This document shows positions 59,286-64,000 of a stretch of DNA of 64,000 bases, one piece after another; position 1 is the first letter of the stretch, and every line of letters begins with the position of its first letter. Under the pieces are notes generated by a model. That model was not told where the DNA came from, searched no databases, and worked only from the letters and a program-made list of their open reading frames with translations. Origin of the DNA: Sporosarcina sp. Marseille-Q4943 (GTDB lineage: Bacteria > Bacillota > Bacilli > Bacillales_A > Planococcaceae); the NCBI RefSeq assembly GCF_943736995.1, contig NZ_CALSFT010000002.1, positions 1,426,001 to 1,490,000 of the forward strand, in the 5' to 3' direction. The translations under genes were made by a program, and so were the position numbers.

Positions 59286-60011
59286 ATGAAAGGAAATGAT
59301 CCTAGATACTCGCGTGTCAATCGTAAGAAAATGCGCAACAAGAGTAACCAAATATTGAACATTATGATCGGTCTTGTCGTATTGCTGATTATCATTGTCG
59401 GCGCTTCAATCATCGTCGGGAACAATGACGATGAAGGAGAGGAGAGTGCAGTTGAACAAGGAGAGGTCGATGAAGCCGGTTCAACTGACAATCAGTCACA
59501 AAATGAAGAAAATGATTCCGGCTCCGAATCCGAAAATGAAATGGACTCCGGTGAAACTGGTGATGACGAAAGTAATGATGCGGGACAGTCAGATTCAGGA
59601 AGCGAGGAAACGGGCGAATCAGTCAGCATCGATGAAGAGGTCTCAGGTGATGAGGAGGCAGACATTGAAAAGATCGTTCCGGATAATGACGAAATTATAA
59701 TGGAAACTGTCATTGATAAGGGATGGCAGCCGGTAGGAACCACTCAAACGGGCATCCACGAATCGAAATATGACGGTGAATCCGTTGATTGGAACGAAAA
59801 GAAAAAGGCCATTTCGTACGCAACCGGGCATTCCGAGGATGAATTAATTTTCTGGAAAATTAAAAACGGCGGAGGTCCCCAAAAATCGATCGGAATTGTT
59901 TCGACGAGGGATAAATCGAAGAAATACCGCGTTTTCCTAGAATGGGTCGATGGAAAGGGTTGGAAGCCTGTTCAGATGGACAATTTAAAGACATTGGATT
60001 TTGAATATTGA
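59286..60011 (+). CDS. yrrS: YrrS-like DUF1510 membrane protein
   Basis: The protein is 241 residues. A basic cytoplasmic tail (SRVNRKKMRNKSNQ), one transmembrane helix (ILNIMIGLVVLLIIIVGASIIV), a long Asp/Glu/Ser/Gly-rich linker (about residues 48-125) and a C-terminal DUF1510 domain (WQPVGTTQTGIHESKYD, GHSEDELIFWKIKNGGGPQ). B. subtilis yrrS follows greA in the same order. Function unknown; a cell-envelope role is likely from its topology. pbpI, next to yrrS in B. subtilis, is absent. Confidence 0.88.
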   Translation: MKGNDPRYSRVNRKKMRNKSNQILNIMIGLVVLLIIIVGASIIVGNNDDEGEESAVEQGEVDEAGSTDNQSQNEENDSGSESENEMDSGETGDDESNDAGQSDSGSEETGESVSIDEEVSGDEEADIEKIVPDNDEIIMETVIDKGWQPVGTTQTGIHESKYDGESVDWNEKKKAISYATGHSEDELIFWKIKNGGGPQKSIGIVSTRDKSKKYRVFLEWVDGKGWKPVQMDNLKTLDFEY

Positions 60012-60053
60012 ACAGTGGATAGTAGTCCGCGTTCGGTCGGAGGGTATACAAAG

Positions 60054-60746
60054 ATGAAAATAGCAATCATTGGAGCAATGGAACAGGAAGTTGAAATATT
60101 AAGGGAGAAGATCGAGGATCCGATTATCGAAACGATAGCGGGCTGTGAATTCATTGAAGGAAAGATCGGGAAACATGAAATCATTCTCGTGAAGAGCGGA
60201 ATCGGTAAAGTGAACGCGGCAATCGCGACTACTCTTCTTATCCAGCAATACTCGCCAGATGCAGTCCTTAACACAGGATCTGCAGGCGGATTCAAACAAT
60301 CCCTTGATGTAGGAACGGTTGTCATTTCTGACGAGGTGAGACATCATGACGTCGATGCGACAGCCTTTGGCTATGAAATTGGACAAGTTCCTGGAATGCC
60401 TCCGTCCTTCCCTGCGGATGAAAAACTCATTCAAATCGCCAAGGAAGCCGTGGCCGAAATCGGTGAACATAACTATTCCATCGGATTGATAGCTTCTGGT
60501 GATGTATTTATGAGTGATGCTAAAAGGGTAGAGATTGTGAAGGGGCAATTCCCTACTATGATTGCGGCTGAAATGGAGGCGGCAGCTGTTGCACAAGTGT
60601 GCCATCAGTTCGGAACGCCGTTTGTCGTCATCCGTGCATTGTCAGATATCGCAGGGAAAGAATCGTCCATCAGCTTCGATGAATTCCTGCCATTGGCGGC
60701 AAAGCACTCATCGGAAATTGTCATGCACGCCATCTCGAAATTCTAG
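60054..60746 (+). CDS. mtnN: 5'-methylthioadenosine/S-adenosylhomocysteine nucleosidase
   Basis: Cleaves MTA and SAH in methionine salvage. The protein is 230 residues. [24 protein letters not shown], and the catalytic region [15 protein letters not shown] with [15 protein letters not shown] match the family. ATG 60054 follows CGGAGGGT; the GTG at 60015 is upstream of that site and is rejected. Confidence 0.96.
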   Translation: MKIAIIGAMEQEVEILREKIEDPIIETIAGCEFIEGKIGKHEIILVKSGIGKVNAAIATTLLIQQYSPDAVLNTGSAGGFKQSLDVGTVVISDEVRHHDVDATAFGYEIGQVPGMPPSFPADEKLIQIAKEAVAEIGEHNYSIGLIASGDVFMSDAKRVEIVKGQFPTMIAAEMEAAAVAQVCHQFGTPFVVIRALSDIAGKESSISFDEFLPLAAKHSSEIVMHAISKF

Positions 60747-60802
60747 GATGATTATGGTAGAATGTTATCATGTTACATAATGCGTGAAGGAGGTAATAAA
60801 GG

Positions 60803-60883
60803 ATGTTTTATTTAATGGCTGGTGTATTCGTCGTAACGGCAGTTATTGCGGTGGTCATTGCTCGTGAGGTAAGTGCAGACTGA
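60803..60883 (+). CDS. Small 26-residue membrane protein
   Basis: ATG at 60803 has a perfect AAGGAGG (60787-60793) 9 bases upstream, and the ORF ends at TGA 60881-60883. The product starts MFYLMAGVFVVTAVIAVVIA and ends REVSAD: one hydrophobic helix with a short charged tail. A strong ribosome binding site, its position between mtnN and a terminator, and the membrane pattern support a real gene. I do not recognise a family. Confidence 0.6.
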   Translation: MFYLMAGVFVVTAVIAVVIAREVSAD

Positions 60884-60916
60884 TTTTGACTATGCAGCAT
60901 GAATAAAAGAAGCAAT

Positions 60917-60970
60917 AAAGAGGCGTTTCCTTTCACAGGGCCCGTGGCCACGTGTCTGGAAACGCCTTTT
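60917..60970. terminator. Bidirectional terminator between the small ORF and sigK
   Basis: AAAGAGGCGTTTCC (from 60917) pairs with GGAAACGCCTTTT (60958-60970), with a GC-rich loop containing a second small hairpin (GGGCCC, GTGGCCAC). A and T runs flank it on both sides. Confidence 0.85.
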
Positions 60971-60989
60971 CATTTGTGATGGACGGCTC

Positions 60990-61691
60990 TTATTCATTAT
61001 ACTCATGCTTGAAAAGCTGATATAGCTTAACGATGGCTCTTTTTTCGATGCGAGAGACATAACTTCTTGAAATATTGAGTTGCTGTGCAATTTCCTTCTG
61101 GGTCATCGGTTGGTCGTCGAGAAGACCGTACCTTCTCTGAATGATTTCAAGCTCTCTTCCATCCAGTTTTCCAAGATGGCGGTAAAGTCGCTCCTTTTGT
61201 TCTTTCTGCTGGACGGTTTCAATTGGCGCTTCCTCGTCGGTCTGCAACAAATCTGCTATCTGAAGGGACTGACCGTCTTTATCTGTCCCTATCGGATCGA
61301 AGAGTGATACATCCTTCTGCACTTTCTTTTGCGTACGCAAGTACATGAGTATTTCATTTTCAATACAACGGGCTGCATACGTCGCAAGCTTCGTCTTCCG
61401 ATCAAGTGTGAAACTGTTTACAGCTTTCATGAGCCCGATTGTGCCGATGGAGATATAATCGTCTAGTTGTTCATGTTTTGGATGGAATTTTTTTACGACA
61501 TGAGCGACGAGGCGCATATTCCTTTCAATGAGCTCATCTCTCGCACTTTCATCACCTTCTGCCAATCGTTTCAAGCAATCAGCCTCTTCCGCTTTCGATA
61601 GCGGTCGACGGAATGCCTGCCCCCTGATATAGCCGACCATAGCAGGGACTTCGACCCACAGTTGGACGAGTGCCATGACAAAACCGCTCAT
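60990..61691 (-). CDS. sigK: RNA polymerase sporulation sigma factor K (pro-sigma-K), uninterrupted
   Basis: Late mother-cell sigma factor. The protein is 233 residues and complete in one ORF, with no skin-type insertion. It has a hydrophobic pro-sequence (MSGFVMALVQLWVEVPAMVG) to be cut by SpoIVFB, region 2 (RNMRLVAHVVKKF, LATYAARCIENEILMYLR) and region 4 (TQKEIAQQLNISRSYVSRIEKRA). The ATG at 61691 follows AGGAGGTGG. Upstream CATATAAC resembles a sigma-E -10, but no matching -35 was found. Confidence 0.95.
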   Translation of the reverse strand: MSGFVMALVQLWVEVPAMVGYIRGQAFRRPLSKAEEADCLKRLAEGDESARDELIERNMRLVAHVVKKFHPKHEQLDDYISIGTIGLMKAVNSFTLDRKTKLATYAARCIENEILMYLRTQKKVQKDVSLFDPIGTDKDGQSLQIADLLQTDEEAPIETVQQKEQKERLYRHLGKLDGRELEIIQRRYGLLDDQPMTQKEIAQQLNISRSYVSRIEKRAIVKLYQLFKHEYNE

Positions 61692-61815
61692 CGGTCCACC
61701 TCCTGTGTCGTTATATGACAGCATATGCGATGACTGCTTGTTTACATTCGGTTATAGAACGGAGAAAATCAACGGATTTCCAGCTTAGCTCAATCCGTGC
61801 CATTGGATGGCAATA

Positions 61816-61824
61816 TGATATAAT
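61816..61824 (+). promoter_or_regulatory. Extended -10 promoter of yqeG-yqeH-aroE
   Basis: TGATATAAT, a perfect extended -10, 35 bases before yqeG. No good -35 at 17 bases. Confidence 0.55.
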
Positions 61825-61859
61825 CGGAATACAATTAGAGAAATAACGGAGTGGTTAAC

Positions 61860-62375
61860 TTGTATAAATATTTCTTGCCGGATGAATATGTTAAAGATAT
61901 TTTTCAGATTTCACCGGAGGCATTAAAAGAAAAAGGAATCAAAGGAATTATCACCGACTTAGACAATACTTTGGTGGAATGGGACCGTCCGGAAGCGACG
62001 CCCGAAATAATTGAATGGGTAAAGATGATGCAGGAAGCCGGTCTCCAAGTGGCGATTCTTTCGAATAATAATCAAAGCCGTGTTGAATCGTTCTGTGATC
62101 CGCTCGGCACGCCTTTCATTTGCGACGCCCGAAAGCCGTTGGCAAGGAATTTTAAAAAGGCCCTCGCAATGATGGGCTTAGAGAAGGAAGAGGCTGTAAT
62201 GGTAGGCGATCAGCTGATGACAGATGTTTTAGGTGGCAACCGATTCGGCCTCCATACAATTCTCGTAGTGCCCGTAGCTAGCTCAGACGGATTCGTAACG
62301 AAATTCAATCGGATGATCGAAAGAAGGATCTTGGCAAAACTAAAAAGCCAAGGATTGATTAAATGGGAGGAATAA
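61860..62375 (+). CDS. yqeG: YqeG family HAD IIIA phosphatase
   Basis: The protein is 171 residues. HAD motif I is ITDLDNTLVEWDRP, motif II is ILSNNNQSR, motif III/IV is MVGDQLMTDVLGGNRFG. Related HAD IIIA proteins dephosphorylate phosphatidylglycerophosphate in other organisms; the Bacillus substrate is unknown. The TTG at 61860 matches homologues and has CGGAGTGG upstream; a GTG at 61851 overlaps that site. Next gene follows 2 bases later. Confidence 0.93.
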   Translation: MYKYFLPDEYVKDIFQISPEALKEKGIKGIITDLDNTLVEWDRPEATPEIIEWVKMMQEAGLQVAILSNNNQSRVESFCDPLGTPFICDARKPLARNFKKALAMMGLEKEEAVMVGDQLMTDVLGGNRFGLHTILVVPVASSDGFVTKFNRMIERRILAKLKSQGLIKWEE

Positions 62376-62377
62376 GT

Positions 62378-63478
62378 TTGGAACGACTTACATGTATAGG
62401 GTGTGGAATTGAAATACAAACAGAGGATCCGAAAAAGGAAGGGTATGCACCTGCAGCTTCATTGGAGAAGGAAGAAGTCATTTGCAGACGTTGTTTCCGC
62501 CTTCGGAATTACAATGAACTACAGCCCGTCTCTTTATCGGGAGACGATTTTCTAGCGATATTGAATGGTATCGGGGAAAAAGATGGCCTCATCATCAAAG
62601 TCGTCGATATATTTGATTTCAATGGAAGCTGGATAAACGGCTTACAACGATTTGTCGGAAAGAAAGATATCCTTCTGATTGGGAATAAGTCTGATGTACT
62701 TCCTAAATCCATCAACCGCAATCGACTGATTCACTGGATGAAGGCTGAGTCCGCAAAACTTGGCTTGAAGCCGGTTGATGTATTGCTTATTTCGGCATAC
62801 AAAGGTCATGGAATGGAAGAGGCGCTGACAGCCATAGATAAATATAGAAAAGGGAAAGACGTCTATGTCGTCGGTTGTACGAATGTCGGAAAATCAACAT
62901 TCATTAACCGAATCATTAAAAACGCGACGGGCATGGGTGAAGTGATCACAACTTCGCACTTCCCGGGAACGACACTTGACCTTGTTGAAATCCCACTCGA
63001 CGATGGCAAGGCCATCTATGATACGCCTGGTATCATTAACGACCATCAGATTGCCCATCATTTGGATACGAAAGACTTGAAGGCCATCACGCCCAAGAAG
63101 GAACTGAAGCCTAAAGTGTTTCAATTGAACGCGGAGCAAACATTGTTCATCGGCGGTCTAGCAAGATTCGATTTTCTATCGGGCGATCGTTCTTCGTTTA
63201 CGATCCATGTCTCGAATGAAATCCCTATCCATCGGACGAAGCTTGAGAACGCAGACTCGTTGTATGCTGCGCATCTCGGAGAAATGCTCTCCCCGCCAAG
63301 CGGTGAATCCCTCGAAAAGATGCCGCCGCTCGTAAGACATGAATTTTCGATTAAAAAACCCAAAATGGATCTCGTCATTTCGGGATTAGGCTGGATCACT
63401 GTTCAGCATCCGGGTGTTGTCGTTGCGGTGCATGCACCGAGAGGAGTCGATGTAGTACTCCGTCCATCGCTTATTTAA
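62378..63478 (+). CDS. yqeH: Ribosome biogenesis GTPase YqeH
   Basis: Circularly permuted GTPase needed for 30S assembly. The protein is 366 residues: an N-terminal zinc finger (CIGCGIEIQTED..CRRCFRLRNYNE), then G4 (LIGNKSDVLP), G5, and only then G1 (GCTNVGKSTFINR) and G3 (YDTPGI). The permuted motif order is normal for the family. TTG start at 62378 with GGGAGG 7 bases upstream. Confidence 0.96.
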   Translation: MERLTCIGCGIEIQTEDPKKEGYAPAASLEKEEVICRRCFRLRNYNELQPVSLSGDDFLAILNGIGEKDGLIIKVVDIFDFNGSWINGLQRFVGKKDILLIGNKSDVLPKSINRNRLIHWMKAESAKLGLKPVDVLLISAYKGHGMEEALTAIDKYRKGKDVYVVGCTNVGKSTFINRIIKNATGMGEVITTSHFPGTTLDLVEIPLDDGKAIYDTPGIINDHQIAHHLDTKDLKAITPKKELKPKVFQLNAEQTLFIGGLARFDFLSGDRSSFTIHVSNEIPIHRTKLENADSLYAAHLGEMLSPPSGESLEKMPPLVRHEFSIKKPKMDLVISGLGWITVQHPGVVVAVHAPRGVDVVLRPSLI

Positions 63479-63491
63479 GGAGGACTGTTTC

Positions 63492-64000
63492 ATGAAAAAG
63501 TGGTATGCGGTCATCGGTGACCCAATTGCTCAATCGATGTCTCCAATAATGCACGATACGTGGTTTCAGGAAAACGGGATCGACGCATCCTATATACCGA
63601 TCCATGTAGAGGCAAATCATTTGGAGGATGCCGTTGACAGCTTGAAACGTTTAGGTTGCAGTGGGTGGAATGTTACAGTGCCTCATAAAAGTGCAATCAT
63701 TCCTTTCCTCGATCAGGTGGACGAGGAAGCAAGGCAGATGAACGCCGTGAATACTGTAAAAGTCCTTGATGATGGAACATTATTCGGAACGAATACCGAT
63801 GGACGAGGTTTTGTCCGCTCCTTGCAAGAAACTGGAACTACTCCTGAAGAAGTCGGAGAGTTGCTCATCATAGGCGCTGGCGGTGCAGCTGCAGGCATTT
63901 CCTATGCACTTGAATCGGCGGGTTTCAGCCCAATTGCCGTTACGAACCGCACAATAGAGAAAGCAAAGCAAATGTCCAAAAGCATTACAGGAAGTTACGC
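63492..64000 (+). CDS. aroE: Shikimate dehydrogenase, 5' part
   Basis: NADP-dependent enzyme of the shikimate pathway. About 169 codons are present before the window ends. YAVIGDPIAQSMSPIMHDTWF is the shikimate-binding start, WNVTVPHKSAIIPFLD has the catalytic Lys, NTDGRGF the Asp, and IIGAGGAAAGISYAL the NADP loop. AAGGAGGA precedes the ATG. The order yqeH-aroE is that of B. subtilis. Confidence 0.96.
   Translation, partial: MKKWYAVIGDPIAQSMSPIMHDTWFQENGIDASYIPIHVEANHLEDAVDSLKRLGCSGWNVTVPHKSAIIPFLDQVDEEARQMNAVNTVKVLDDGTLFGTNTDGRGFVRSLQETGTTPEEVGELLIIGAGGAAAGISYALESAGFSPIAVTNRTIEKAKQMSKSITGSY

Noticed and set aside
61692..61750. Sigma-E promoter upstream of sigK on the minus strand
   Set aside because: CATATAAC and CATATGCT resemble the -10, but no -35 was found at the right distance.

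Overview
The window is a chromosomal segment of an endospore-forming, rod-shaped Gram-positive bacterium of the Bacillales. Gene order is close to that of Bacillus subtilis over most of its length. The sporulation genes (spoIIB-like, spoIVFA/B, spo0B, spoVB, safA-like, sigK), T-box leaders, a 6S RNA, AGGAGG-type ribosome binding sites and many TTG starts fit this. A type IV pilus locus at the comC position and dispersed repeats of the GCGGAAAGCGTCC type suggest the Planococcaceae (a Sporosarcina-like genus). That genus guess is inference, not proof. There is no prophage, IS element, CRISPR array, rRNA or tRNA gene in view.

Layout. 1-5914: type IV pilus operon (end of pilB, then pilT, pilC, pilin, pilM, pilN, pilO and prepilin peptidase), closed by a terminator. 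6004-12256: spoIIB-like gene, maf, radC, mreBCD and minCD, for septum and cell shape. 12257-12676: gene-free, with a tandem/dispersed repeat and a sigma-E type promoter. 12677-20477: spoIVFA-spoIVFB, the L21/Prp/L27 cluster, spo0B-obgE-pheB-pheA, a LysM coat protein and a kinase-fold coat protein. 20489-25534: yebC, ruvAB, queA, tgt, yajC. 25650-31042: DUF421 protein, spoVB (minus strand), comN-like gene, secDF, lapA-like gene. 31177-38622: recJ, apt, relA, dtd, SH3b amidase (minus strand). 38691-43229: hisS with its T-box, aspS, 6S RNA, tcdA. 43445-45788: cheV and rarA (convergent). 45943-51830: cymR, iscS, mnmA, TPR protein, recD2. 51827-60883: alaS with its T-box, ireB-yqgF-yrzB, mltG, trmR, udk, greA, yrrS, mtnN and a 26-codon membrane ORF. 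60990-64000: sigK (minus strand), then yqeG-yqeH-aroE, with aroE cut by the window end.

How the parts fit. The pilus genes form a nearly complete minimal machine: motor, platform, one pilin, alignment proteins and processing peptidase. The window holds both the SpoIVFB intramembrane protease with its SpoIVFA inhibitor and the pro-sigma-K substrate. It also holds both the Prp protease and L27, whose N-terminal extension Prp removes. Sulfur transfer (cymR-iscS-mnmA) and tRNA charging/modification (hisS, aspS, alaS, queA, tgt, tcdA, mnmA, trmR, dtd) are strongly represented.

I see no clearly new multi-gene system. The features most worth a second look are the dispersed repeat family, with one copy placed between the alaS T-box and the alaS start and carrying a perfect 14-bp hairpin; the terminator-bounded inverted element between dtd and the amidase; the Met/Pro-rich SafA-like protein; and the 26-codon membrane ORF.
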